The notes beneath the pieces are model-generated. The model did no database searches. It saw only the letters and a program-made list of their open reading frames with translations, and was not told the DNA's origin. Below are positions 11,369 through 18,579 of a stretch of 38,052 nt of DNA, piece after piece. Both the position numbers and the translations under genes were made by a program. Origin of the DNA: Vicinamibacteria bacterium (GTDB lineage Bacteria; Acidobacteriota; Vicinamibacteria; Fen-336); the NCBI GenBank assembly GCA_016934575.1, contig JAFGSN010000176.1:1-38052 (forward strand). The letters run 5' to 3'. How positions within the stretch are numbered: the stretch's first letter is position 1; every line of letters starts with the position of its first letter.

Positions 11369-12523
11369 TCATGAGACGGCTATCGTTAAAGCGTCTGTTG
11401 AGCCGGGCGATTCAAGCCGAGATGGGGCATGAACGGGGGGGATCTCTCGGCCAAGGGCGGCCTGAGCGGCCAGCCGTCCCACGGCCGCGCTCGCCGTGAC
11501 GCCATGCAAGCCCAGACCGGCGCACCAGACGAAGCCTCGGATTCTGGGATCAGGGCCGATCACGAAGTTCCCATCCGGCGTCAACGTGTAGAGACCGGCC
11601 CATGAACGCGCGATCGCCAGATCTCCGAGAGCGGGCATGAAGCGCCGGATCTTGTCCGCCAGCAAGTCGAGAACGCCGGGATCCGCGTGGAGCGGTTCAG
11701 GCGATTGCTCGGCCTCGTCGCAAGGAGACAGAAGCAGGCCGGGCGGCTCTTGTCTGAAGTAGAGGCCGTGAGACTCGTCCCAGACAAAAGGCCAGATTTG
11801 ATTCGCCATGTCAAAAGGCTCGCTCACGGCGATGTGCCGGCGAAAGGAGCGCAATGGAATCATGCCGGCGCCCGCAAGCGCGGCGATCTTGCCCGCCCAG
11901 GCGCCCGCGGCGTTGATCACGATTGAAGTCATGATCCGGCCCTGCGGCGTATCGACATGCGTCACGGCGCGTTCCGCGACACCGACGCCGGTCACGGGAC
12001 GACCCAGGATCAATCTTGTTCCGGCGTCCGCAGCCGCGTGTAAATATGCGCCAAGGAGCGCGTCGACGTCGATGACGCCGTCCTGGCGACAGAGGATCCC
12101 TCCATCAAAAGCTCCTCCGCGAGTCGGCGGCACGAGTCGCTCGACTTCCGCATGCGAGATCCATTCGGCGGATAGACCGTGAGCGCGCAACGAAGCCAAC
12201 GCCTCGCGATATTTGGATGCCTGAGGTTCCTCGGCAAGGATGAGAGAGCCCGTGGCGCGCAGGTAGGCGCTCGATGGGAAGCCTTCCGGCGGAGTATGTA
12301 AAAAACGCATGCCTTCGACGACCAGCGGAAGGAGCTCGGGCGAGGCGACGACCTGCCGGCCCAGGCCGGCGTTGAGTCCCGATGAATGAGCGCCGATTCG
12401 ATGTTCTTTCTCGAGTATGACGATGTCGGATACGCCGCGGCGTGACAAGGCAAAAGCCGTGGCCGCTCCGGCGAAACCGGCACCCACGATCACGACTCCG
12501 GCCTTTTCCTGGTAATCGGGCAT
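11369..12523 (-). CDS. FAD-dependent oxidoreductase (DAO family, glycine/sarcosine oxidase-like)
   Basis: A 384-residue flavoprotein of the D-amino acid oxidase superfamily (PF01266). The dinucleotide-binding motif G14-A-G16-F-A-G19 lies near the N-terminus and is followed by ILEKE (ribose-binding Glu) and a SSGLNAG segment that contacts FAD. VINAAGAWA at about 205-213 and the late FVWCAGLGLHGVTASAAVGRL are the usual second and third FAD contacts. Such enzymes oxidise amine or hydroxy-acid substrates, often with oxygen as acceptor. The exact substrate cannot be read here, and dehydrogenase forms using quinones or other acceptors exist. The ATG at 12523 has a weak ribosome binding site. It is divergent from lpxK and is separated from the radical SAM gene by 179 bases, so it may be an independent unit. 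Confidence 0.88.
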   Translation of the reverse strand: MPDYQEKAGVVIVGAGFAGAATAFALSRRGVSDIVILEKEHRIGAHSSGLNAGLGRQVVASPELLPLVVEGMRFLHTPPEGFPSSAYLRATGSLILAEEPQASKYREALASLRAHGLSAEWISHAEVERLVPPTRGGAFDGGILCRQDGVIDVDALLGAYLHAAADAGTRLILGRPVTGVGVAERAVTHVDTPQGRIMTSIVINAAGAWAGKIAALAGAGMIPLRSFRRHIAVSEPFDMANQIWPFVWDESHGLYFRQEPPGLLLSPCDEAEQSPEPLHADPGVLDLLADKIRRFMPALGDLAIARSWAGLYTLTPDGNFVIGPDPRIRGFVWCAGLGLHGVTASAAVGRLAAQAALGREIPPVHAPSRLESPGSTDALTIAVS

Positions 12524-12633
12524 GACTTGTGATGATGCGGCGATCGCGTCAAAACCTCCGTGCCGATCGGGGTGACAACCCGCTTAAGAGAGCATAACAG
12601 GACGCGATGCGGCTCGTCGAGGCGTCATGCCCG

Positions 12634-12639
12634 TATAAT
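12634..12639 (+). promoter_or_regulatory. Candidate -10 element for the lpxK operon
   Basis: A perfect TATAAT lies 53 bases upstream of the mini-frame at 12692 and 70 bases upstream of lpxK. No good -35 hexamer lies 16-18 bases upstream and it lacks the extended TGn, so strength is uncertain. It is in the divergent spacer with the oxidoreductase gene. Confidence 0.4.
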
Positions 12640-12691
12640 CGGCGAGCACTCGTCGGCCGACGCCAGGAGTCGGGCAAAGAGGAGGGGTCGG

Positions 12692-12730
12692 ATGTTCTTG
12701 AGGCTCGAATGGTCTTGCGCGTCGCCCTGA
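12692..12730 (+). CDS. Twelve-codon leader frame overlapping the lpxK start
   Basis: An ATG at 12692 is preceded by AGGAGG (12680-12685) with ideal six-base spacing, the best ribosome binding site in this part of the window. It encodes MFLRLEWSCASP and stops at 12728-12730, out of frame with lpxK, whose ATG at 12709 sits inside it. It may couple translation to lpxK. Alternatively it may be the genuine LpxK N-terminus separated by a one-base sequence error. Confidence 0.4.
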   Translation: MFLRLEWSCASP

Positions 12731-13755
12731 CGCCTCTTGCGGCCATCTACGGCGCCGTCATGGCTTTACGCCGTTACGCGTATCGTCGTGGTTGGATCGC
12801 ATCCGTTCGGCTGACAGGTCCGGTGATCAGCGTCGGCAATCTCGCTCTGGGAGGCCGCGGCAAAACGCCCATCGTGGCCTGGATCGCCGGGATGCTTCGT
12901 GACAACGGATTTCCGGTTTCGATCCTGAGTCGGGGTTATCGCGGTTCATATGAGGGCGACGCGTTGCTCGTCTCAGACGGTAAAGAAGTGCTCGCTGGCG
13001 CGGACGAGGCGGGCGACGAGCCCGTGATGCTGGCTCGGCGCCTGCATGACGTCTATGTCGCCGTGGCCCGCCGTCGGGTGAACGCCGGTCTGCTCGTCGA
13101 AAAGCGCTTCGGACCGTGCGTCCATGTGCTCGACGACGGCTTCCAGCATCTCCAGTTGGTCCGGGATCTCGATCTCGTATGCCTGGACGTCGCGGATGCG
13201 CGGGATCGACCGTTGCCCGCGGGTTCTCTCAGGGAGCGTTCGTCGGCGTTACGATACGCGGATGCCGCGCTCATCACAGGAACGCGCCAGGGCGCCGGAT
13301 CAAGCGAGCCCTTGTCCGGCATGGGTCGCGAACACGTTTTCACGACACGGCGGCGTTCCAGCGGGTTCTTCACGGTCGAAGGACAATCGGCCGCGGCTCC
13401 GAACCGCCCGTTGCTGCTGGCGGCGATCGCTCGGCCGCAGCGTTTCTTTGAAGATGTCTCGACGATTGTCACGGAGGTCGCTGCTCGCGTCGCTTTTCGT
13501 GATCACCATCGATTTCGCGCCCGTGAGATCGACCGTATCGCGCGCTTGGCGGAACGAAGCCGCGCGGACGCCATCGTGACAACCGACAAGGATCTGGCTC
13601 GAATGCGGGCAATCCCGGCGCTTGGCGTTCCGCTTCTGGCATACAGGACGGGCGTCGAGATCGACGACGACGAACGCTTTCGCGCATTGCTCCTCGATAC
13701 GGCGCGGTCGCTGTGGTCCTCGCGGGGGACGATACGGGAGGATCTGAAAAAGTGA
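12709..13755 (+). CDS. lpxK: Tetraacyldisaccharide 4'-kinase
   Basis: A 348-residue inner-membrane-associated kinase that phosphorylates the 4' position of the lipid A disaccharide, giving lipid IVA. The N-terminus has the family's hydrophobic/Arg pattern (PLAAIYGAVMALRRYAYRRG), then VGNLALGGRGKTP, the P-loop-like GGxGKTP motif near residues 45-52. SILSRGYRG, GDEPVMLARR and VLDDGFQHLQL, the last with the conserved DDGFQH, complete the signature. HHRF and the late TTDKDLARM also match. The ATG at 12709 has GAGG seven bases upstream; the frame is open from 12607 but that start lies upstream of the likely promoter. The stop is six bases before the lpxL-like start, opening the LPS operon. Confidence 0.95.
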   Translation: MVLRVALTPLAAIYGAVMALRRYAYRRGWIASVRLTGPVISVGNLALGGRGKTPIVAWIAGMLRDNGFPVSILSRGYRGSYEGDALLVSDGKEVLAGADEAGDEPVMLARRLHDVYVAVARRRVNAGLLVEKRFGPCVHVLDDGFQHLQLVRDLDLVCLDVADARDRPLPAGSLRERSSALRYADAALITGTRQGAGSSEPLSGMGREHVFTTRRRSSGFFTVEGQSAAAPNRPLLLAAIARPQRFFEDVSTIVTEVAARVAFRDHHRFRAREIDRIARLAERSRADAIVTTDKDLARMRAIPALGVPLLAYRTGVEIDDDERFRALLLDTARSLWSSRGTIREDLKK

Positions 13756-13760
13756 GGCGC

Positions 13761-14687
13761 ATGACGAAACATCGCATCGAGAACGTTGTCGTGGCGGCGT
13801 TCAGCGCCTTGGTTCGTTTGATGCCGCGTCGCGTCGCCCTTGGTCTTGGGGCCGGGCTGGGACGACTTCTGGGGAGATTCGATCGGCGACACGTGACGAT
13901 TGCCGAGGAAAACCTTCGGCACGCTTTCCCGGCATGGAGCGCGAAGCGGCGGGAACGCGTCGCCCGTCGCGTGTATGCTCATTTCGGTCGGATCCTCTTC
14001 GACATTCTCTGGTTCGCTTGTCGGTCGCCGCGCGCGATGCTTTCCGTCGTCGATTTCGAGGGCATCGAGCACTACCAGGCGGCCGTTGAAGCGGGCCGGG
14101 GCATACTGTACGTGACGGCGCATCTGGGGAACTGGGAGTTTCACGCCGTGGGCCACAGCCTGCTTCACGCGCCGCTTGGCGTCGTGGCGCGCCCGCTCGA
14201 CAACCCCATGCTGGACGCTCGACTGTGCGCCTTCCGGCGCGCGGGCGGCAACACCGTGGTCTACAAGCAGCACGCTGTCGGGCAAGTCATGAGAATCCTT
14301 CGCGGCGGCGGCGCGGTGGCCGTCCTCATTGATCAGAACGTGCGAGCCCGCGAGGGCATCTTCATCGATTTTTTCGGCCGTCCGGCCGCCACAACCACGG
14401 TGGCGGCGGCTTTGGCCATCAAGACAGGGTGCCTGGTCCTGCCGGTTCGCGCGGTGATACGGCCGGATGGACGGTATCGGCTCATCTATGAAGCGCCCCT
14501 GCGCTGGGAAGCGACGGGCGATCGCCGCGGCGACGTCGCCCGAATCACGCAGGAGCTCTCTTCGCTGATCGAACAGTGGATTCGCGAAACACCGGAGCAG
14601 TGGCTCTGGATTCATCGACGCTGGAAGACTCGACCGGAAGATGACAGTCCCTCAAAAACGCCGGCGATCAAGCCCGCCGATGACTAG
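13761..14687 (+). CDS. Lipid A late acyltransferase (LpxL/LpxM family)
   Basis: A 308-residue enzyme of the HtrB/LpxL family, which transfers a secondary acyl chain from acyl-ACP onto Kdo-lipid A precursors at the inner face of the inner membrane. The catalytic HxxxxE is H121-L-G-N-W-E126. Family features include IAEENLRHAFP, RPLDNPMLD and LIDQNVRAREGIFIDFFG. A weakly hydrophobic N-terminal segment (about 8-35) is the membrane contact. The ATG at 13761, just after GTGAGG, follows the lpxK stop by five bases and its own stop overlaps the next gene by eight, so it is translationally linked on both sides. Whether it adds the first (LpxL) or second (LpxM) chain cannot be told. Confidence 0.92.
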   Translation: MTKHRIENVVVAAFSALVRLMPRRVALGLGAGLGRLLGRFDRRHVTIAEENLRHAFPAWSAKRRERVARRVYAHFGRILFDILWFACRSPRAMLSVVDFEGIEHYQAAVEAGRGILYVTAHLGNWEFHAVGHSLLHAPLGVVARPLDNPMLDARLCAFRRAGGNTVVYKQHAVGQVMRILRGGGAVAVLIDQNVRAREGIFIDFFGRPAATTTVAAALAIKTGCLVLPVRAVIRPDGRYRLIYEAPLRWEATGDRRGDVARITQELSSLIEQWIRETPEQWLWIHRRWKTRPEDDSPSKTPAIKPADD

Positions 14688-15696
14688 CGCATCGCCGCCG
14701 GGCCGGATTATCGTTCGCGCGCCGAACTGGCTGGGCGACGCCGCGTTGTCGCTCTGCGCCGTGCGCGACGTCCGGAAAAACTTTCCCGAGGCGCGCATCG
14801 AGGTCGTGGCGCGTCCATGGGTGGCCGATCTCTATCGAGCGGTCCGCGAGATCGACGGCGTGCGCGAGGCGTCGCGATTCACGGATTTCGTGGCCGCCGC
14901 CCGAGGTTTTGATGTCGCGATACTTCTGCCCAATTCGTTCGGTTCGGCGCTCCAGGTCGTCATGGCCCGCGTGCCTGAACGCTGGGGATACGCTGGGGAT
15001 GGGAGACGGCCGCTTCTGACGCGGAAAGCGTCCGTTCCTCCGGGCGTGCGGAGCGAGAACGAAACGTTCCGTTATCGTGCTCTTCTCGCGGGCGTCGGGC
15101 TTCGCGTCTCTGGCGCTCTGAACTTGAGACTGCGCTGTCCCGACGAATGGAAGGCGCGCGCCGCCGTCCTTCTTGCGGGGAACGAGCGCTGGATCGGACT
15201 GAATCCCGGCGCTTCTTTCGGCTGCGCCAAGAGGTGGCTGCCGGAACGCTACGCCGAGGTGGGCGATGCCCTGGCCGCGCGGCTGTCGGCGTCCGTGGCG
15301 ATCGTCGGCAGCGCGGCGGAGCGGTCTCTCGGCGAGAGCATCGCGGAGCGGATGAGCGTGGAAACGCGCTTGCTCTGCGGCCGGACGGACCTGGCGGAGC
15401 TCGTCGGCGTTCTTTCGTCTCTGTGCTTCTTCGTCACCAATGATTCCGGACCGATGCACGTGGCTGCGGCGCTGGATGTCCCGCTGGTCGCGATCTTCGG
15501 CCCGACGGACTGGCGGGAGACGGCGCCCTTTTCGCAACGCTCGCGCCTGGTCCGCGAACCGGTCGAGTGCGCGCCCTGCAAGCTGCGGCGATGCCCGATC
15601 GATCATCGCTGCATGAAGAGCGTTTCCGTGGAGCGCGTGTTGGGCGCGGCGGATTCCCTGCTTTCAGAAATCGTGAGAATGGAAGGTGTCATGTGA
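14680..15696 (+). CDS. waaF: ADP-heptose:LPS heptosyltransferase II-type (GT9)
   Basis: A 338-residue GT-B glycosyltransferase of family 9. It opens with RIIVRAPNWLGDAALSLCAVRDVR, typical of WaaF (PNWLGDxxxSLP). The C-terminal half has LNPGASFGCAKRW (nucleotide-heptose binding), TNDSGPMHVAAAL, AIFGPTDWRETAPF and the short Cys pattern ECAPCKLRRCPIDHRCM. WaaF adds the second heptose of the LPS inner core. The ATG at 14680 overlaps the acyltransferase stop; an in-frame ATG at 14641 would extend 39 bases further into that gene and is less likely. It ends with an ATG-TGA-TG junction to gmhB. Assignment as II rather than I rests on the N-terminal and Cys patterns. Confidence 0.9.
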   Translation: MTSASPPGRIIVRAPNWLGDAALSLCAVRDVRKNFPEARIEVVARPWVADLYRAVREIDGVREASRFTDFVAAARGFDVAILLPNSFGSALQVVMARVPERWGYAGDGRRPLLTRKASVPPGVRSENETFRYRALLAGVGLRVSGALNLRLRCPDEWKARAAVLLAGNERWIGLNPGASFGCAKRWLPERYAEVGDALAARLSASVAIVGSAAERSLGESIAERMSVETRLLCGRTDLAELVGVLSSLCFFVTNDSGPMHVAAALDVPLVAIFGPTDWRETAPFSQRSRLVREPVECAPCKLRRCPIDHRCMKSVSVERVLGAADSLLSEIVRMEGVM

Positions 15697-16283
15697 TGAA
15701 GAGGGCGGTTTTTATCGATCGGGACGGGACGCTGGCCCACGAAGTGGGGTACATCAACCATATCTCGCGCTTTCGTCTCTATTCGTTCGCCGTCGACGCC
15801 GTACGGCTGATCAACCGCAGCGGATGGCTCGCGGTGCTCGTCACGAATCAATCGGGCGTGGCGCGCGGTCTTTTCCCGGAATCGCTCCTTGACCAGGTCC
15901 ACGAGTCGCTTCGCGTCACATTGGCGGCCGGAGACGCCCATCTGGATGCGATCTATTATTGCCCGCACCATCCGACGGCGGGCGTTCCGCCTTATCGGCG
16001 CGACTGCGTTTGTCGCAAACCGCGGCCGGGACTGCTTCATCAGGCCGCTTCCGATCTGGGAGTCGATCTCGCGAGATCGTACATGATCGGGGACCGCGTG
16101 ATCGATCTCGAGACCGCCTGGAACGCCGGCGCGCGCGGCGTTCTCGTCAAGACGGGTTACGGCCGGGGAGAGCTGGAGTATCAGGTCCCGCTTGCGAAAA
16201 GACCTCCCGACCTTGTGGCCGAGAATCTGATCGAGGCGGTCAAGCTTGTCTGCGCGAAGTCCGGCGCGGATGAGTCCAGGTAA
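15696..16283 (+). CDS. gmhB: D,D-heptose 1,7-bisphosphate 7-phosphatase
   Basis: A 195-residue HAD-superfamily IIIA phosphatase. Motif I is D8-R-D10-G-T (nucleophile and acid/base Asp), VLVTNQSG is motif II, RKPRPGLL carries the conserved Lys, and MIGDRVIDLETA is the metal-binding motif. The Cys/His loop YYCPHHPTAG to DCVCRK (about 88-108) is the structural zinc site of GmhB. The enzyme removes the 7-phosphate from D-glycero-D-manno-heptose 1,7-bisphosphate, the step before nucleotidyl transfer by RfaE2 downstream. The start overlaps the waaF stop by one base. It is separated from rfaE2 by 247 bases, the only long gap in this operon. Confidence 0.95.
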   Translation: MKRAVFIDRDGTLAHEVGYINHISRFRLYSFAVDAVRLINRSGWLAVLVTNQSGVARGLFPESLLDQVHESLRVTLAAGDAHLDAIYYCPHHPTAGVPPYRRDCVCRKPRPGLLHQAASDLGVDLARSYMIGDRVIDLETAWNAGARGVLVKTGYGRGELEYQVPLAKRPPDLVAENLIEAVKLVCAKSGADESR

Positions 16284-16346
16284 GCGAGAGCCGCTTGCCC
16301 GCTCGGGGCGGCCCTGACTACCATATGCCGGCAGCGCTCCTGTCTC

Positions 16347-16355
16347 GGGGGGGGG
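16347..16355 (+). repeat. Run of nine G in the gap between gmhB and rfaE2
   Basis: The 247-base gap 16284-16530 has no convincing gene. It contains an uninterrupted G9 tract, long enough for replication slippage. The gap interrupts an otherwise overlapping operon and may contain a secondary promoter, but none with good -35/-10 boxes was found. Read errors at G9 are also common. Confidence 0.7.
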
Positions 16356-16530
16356 AATGCGAGAGATGGCGTTTGGCGGCTTCCAGGAATCCGTGCAAAA
16401 TGCCTGAGATTCACGGGACCGGCGCACGTGTCGATGCATGCCGAGCGCCGGTGTGGGTCGCCGTTTCGACCGTGTCCGGACTTTCCTGTCGGCGGACGGG
16501 CCCGGCTTGGGCAAGGGCGGGGAGCGAAGC

Positions 16531-17013
16531 ATGATACGGTCGGCGCGATCCAAGATCGGCTCTCTGGATGATGCGCGCTCTCTCGTCGAGCGGGCGCGAG
16601 CCAAAAGACTTGCTGTGGCTTTCGCCAACGGATGCTTCGACGTCCTTCATGTGGGGCACGTACGATACCTCCAAGGCGCGCGCGCCGAGGCGGATCTGCT
16701 CGTCGTGGGCATAAATGGAGACGATTCGGTGCGGCGTTTGAAAGGCGTCGATCGGCCGGTGCTTCCGGAGACGGATCGCGCCTTGCTTGTCGCATCGATG
16801 CGAAGCGTCGACGCCGTGGTCGTTTTTCACGAGGACGACGTTCGTCGATTGCTGCTCGCGCTTCGTCCGGACGTGCACTGCAAGGGCACGGACTACACAA
16901 TCGAAACCGTGCCCGAGCGAGATGTCGTCCGTTCCTACGGCGGGCGCGTGGCGATCGTCGGCGATCCCAAGGACCATGATACCCGCGTCCTTTTCCGGAG
17001 GATCCGCGCGTGA
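16531..17013 (+). CDS. rfaE2: D-glycero-beta-D-manno-heptose 1-phosphate adenylyltransferase
   Basis: A 160-residue stand-alone nucleotidyltransferase, equivalent to the C-terminal half of E. coli HldE. It makes ADP-heptose from heptose 1-phosphate and ATP. FANGCFDVLHVGH carries the H40-x-G-H43 nucleotide-binding signature; GINGDDSVRRLKG, KGTDYT and the ERD/VRSYGG region match RfaE2. The kinase half (HldE1/RfaE1) is not in the window. The ATG at 16531 has GGGGAG about six bases upstream; the frame continues upstream to 16438 but without similarity. Its stop overlaps the waaC GTG by four bases (GTGA), so the two are coupled. Confidence 0.95.
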   Translation: MIRSARSKIGSLDDARSLVERARAKRLAVAFANGCFDVLHVGHVRYLQGARAEADLLVVGINGDDSVRRLKGVDRPVLPETDRALLVASMRSVDAVVVFHEDDVRRLLLALRPDVHCKGTDYTIETVPERDVVRSYGGRVAIVGDPKDHDTRVLFRRIRA

Positions 17014-18035
17014 AGGCGCTCGTCGTCCGTCTGTCGTCGATCGGAGACGTCGTGCACACGCTTCCGGCGCTCGCCGCTCTCAGGGCGCATGGATGGGAGG
17101 TCGAGTGGATCGTCGAACCCGCGGCGACCCCGATTGTCGAGGGCCATCCTCGGATCGACCGTACGATACCCGTGCCGCGAGTCAGCGCGCTGCGACTTCG
17201 CGCGGTTCGAACGCTCGTACGAATGTTGCGCAGCGAGGCCTTTGACGTCGCCGTGGATTTCCAGGGCTTGTGGAAATCGGCGGCGTGGGCGCGCCTGTCA
17301 GGCGCGGCGCGTGTCGTCGGTTACAACGCGTCCTGGCGTCGAGAGCCGGCTTCGTCATGGCTGATCACGGAGCAGTTCTCGCTGCCGAGCGGCATCGTTC
17401 ACGTGATCGACAAAAATCTGGCTTTGCTTCGAACGCTGGACATCGAGGCCGTCGGTTTGCGTGAGTTCCCGTTGCCGCCCACTCAGGTTCAGGCGAAAAG
17501 AGTCGAGAAAGGACTGGCGGAGCTGGGAATAGGTCCCTTCGCGATACTCAACCCCGGCGGAGGATGGTCGAGCAAGCTCTGGCCGGCCGAACGGTACGGC
17601 ATCGTCGCGCGCATGCTCAAGGAGCGGGGCCTGGACTCGCTGGTGACATGGGGGCCCGGCGAAGAACGCATGGCGAACGACGTCGTGGCGGCTTCCGGCG
17701 CGACGGCGATCAAGGCCTTTCCGACGGATTTGCTGGATCTCGTCGAGCTGGCGCGCCGGGCGCAGGTGGTCGTCGCCGCCGACACGGGCCCGTTGCAGAT
17801 CGCGTGCGCCGTGGAAGCCGCCGTCGTCGGGATCTTCGGTCCGACCGATCCGGACCGAAACGGTCCGTTCTTTCGAGACGACGTCATCGTGCGGCGGACT
17901 CCGTTATGCGCGCCCTGTTACCGTCGTCATTGCTCCCTGCATGAGGGGGTCATGAAAGCCATTCAGCCCGACGAGGTCATGCGAGCGATCGAGCGCCGTT
18001 TGAGCGGCGCGATGCGAGGAAGGACGCGTGTCTAG
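17010..18035 (+). CDS. waaC: ADP-heptose:LPS heptosyltransferase I-type (GT9)
   Basis: A 341-residue GT9 enzyme that transfers the first heptose to Kdo-lipid A. The N-terminus ALVVRLSSIGDVVHTLPALA is the WaaC signature, followed by VEWIVEPAATPIVEGHP. VDFQGLWKSA, LNPGGGWSSKLWP, AADTGPLQIACAV and IFGPTDPDRNGPF make the nucleotide-heptose site, with CAPCYRRHC near the end. The GTG at 17010 overlaps the rfaE2 stop, and the 3' end overlaps the next gene by eight bases. Together with waaF this gives both heptosyltransferases for a two-heptose inner core. Kdo transferase and the isomerase and epimerase genes (gmhA, hldD) must lie elsewhere. Confidence 0.92.
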   Translation: MKALVVRLSSIGDVVHTLPALAALRAHGWEVEWIVEPAATPIVEGHPRIDRTIPVPRVSALRLRAVRTLVRMLRSEAFDVAVDFQGLWKSAAWARLSGAARVVGYNASWRREPASSWLITEQFSLPSGIVHVIDKNLALLRTLDIEAVGLREFPLPPTQVQAKRVEKGLAELGIGPFAILNPGGGWSSKLWPAERYGIVARMLKERGLDSLVTWGPGEERMANDVVAASGATAIKAFPTDLLDLVELARRAQVVVAADTGPLQIACAVEAAVVGIFGPTDPDRNGPFFRDDVIVRRTPLCAPCYRRHCSLHEGVMKAIQPDEVMRAIERRLSGAMRGRTRV

Positions 18036-18552
18036 GTGGCGAGTCCGGACCGGCTACCTTCTCGGCGCGCTCGCTCTCGTCCTGGCCGTCCCGCCGACGC
18101 GCCTGTCGATTTCCATTGGCCTTCCCGTCGCTTTCCTCGGCGAGGCGTTGCGCATCTGGGCTTCGGGACACATCGACAAGACGGAGTCGCTGGCGACCGG
18201 CGGCCCTTATGCGCATTCGCGCAATCCGCTTTATCTGGGAAGCTTGTTGATCGGCCTTGGGCTCGCGGCCGCCCTCGGCGTTCGCGTCGCGATCGTCATC
18301 GCGGCCTATTTCATTGTCTTCTATCCGGCGGTCATGCGCGAGGAGGCGGGTTTCCTCGGTCGTCGCTTCCGGGAGGAATATGCGAGATGGGCCTCGGAAG
18401 TGCCCATGTTCATTCCCCGGCCGGCGCCGAGCGGTCCTCGCGTCACGCGCTTTGCATGGCGTCGCGTGCAGCGTAATCTCGAGTGGCGCACCGTGGCGGC
18501 CGTGCTCGCGGCGGCTCTTCTCATGGCCTGGAGCGTCTTTCATAATGGTTGA
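18028..18552 (+). CDS. ICMT-like membrane methyltransferase
   Basis: A 174-residue inner-membrane protein with four or five hydrophobic segments. GGPYAHSRNPLYLGSLL (about 54-70), then EEAGFLGRRFREEYARW, is the SAM-binding signature of the isoprenylcysteine carboxyl methyltransferase/phospholipid methyltransferase group (PEMT, NNMT-like). Bacterial members mostly lack a defined substrate; a lipid or lipid-linked sugar is possible given its place at the end of an LPS operon. The GTG at 18028 overlaps the waaC stop. It is 27 bases upstream of the barrel gene, so transcription may continue. Confidence 0.88.
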   Translation: MSRWRVRTGYLLGALALVLAVPPTRLSISIGLPVAFLGEALRIWASGHIDKTESLATGGPYAHSRNPLYLGSLLIGLGLAAALGVRVAIVIAAYFIVFYPAVMREEAGFLGRRFREEYARWASEVPMFIPRPAPSGPRVTRFAWRRVQRNLEWRTVAAVLAAALLMAWSVFHNG

Positions 18553-18579
18553 GCCGCCGGTTGAGAAGGAGGAGCAGGG

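Noticed and set aside
12607-12708. An earlier lpxK start at 12607
   Set aside because: It would place the start upstream of the TATAAT at 12634 and add 34 residues with no family counterpart.
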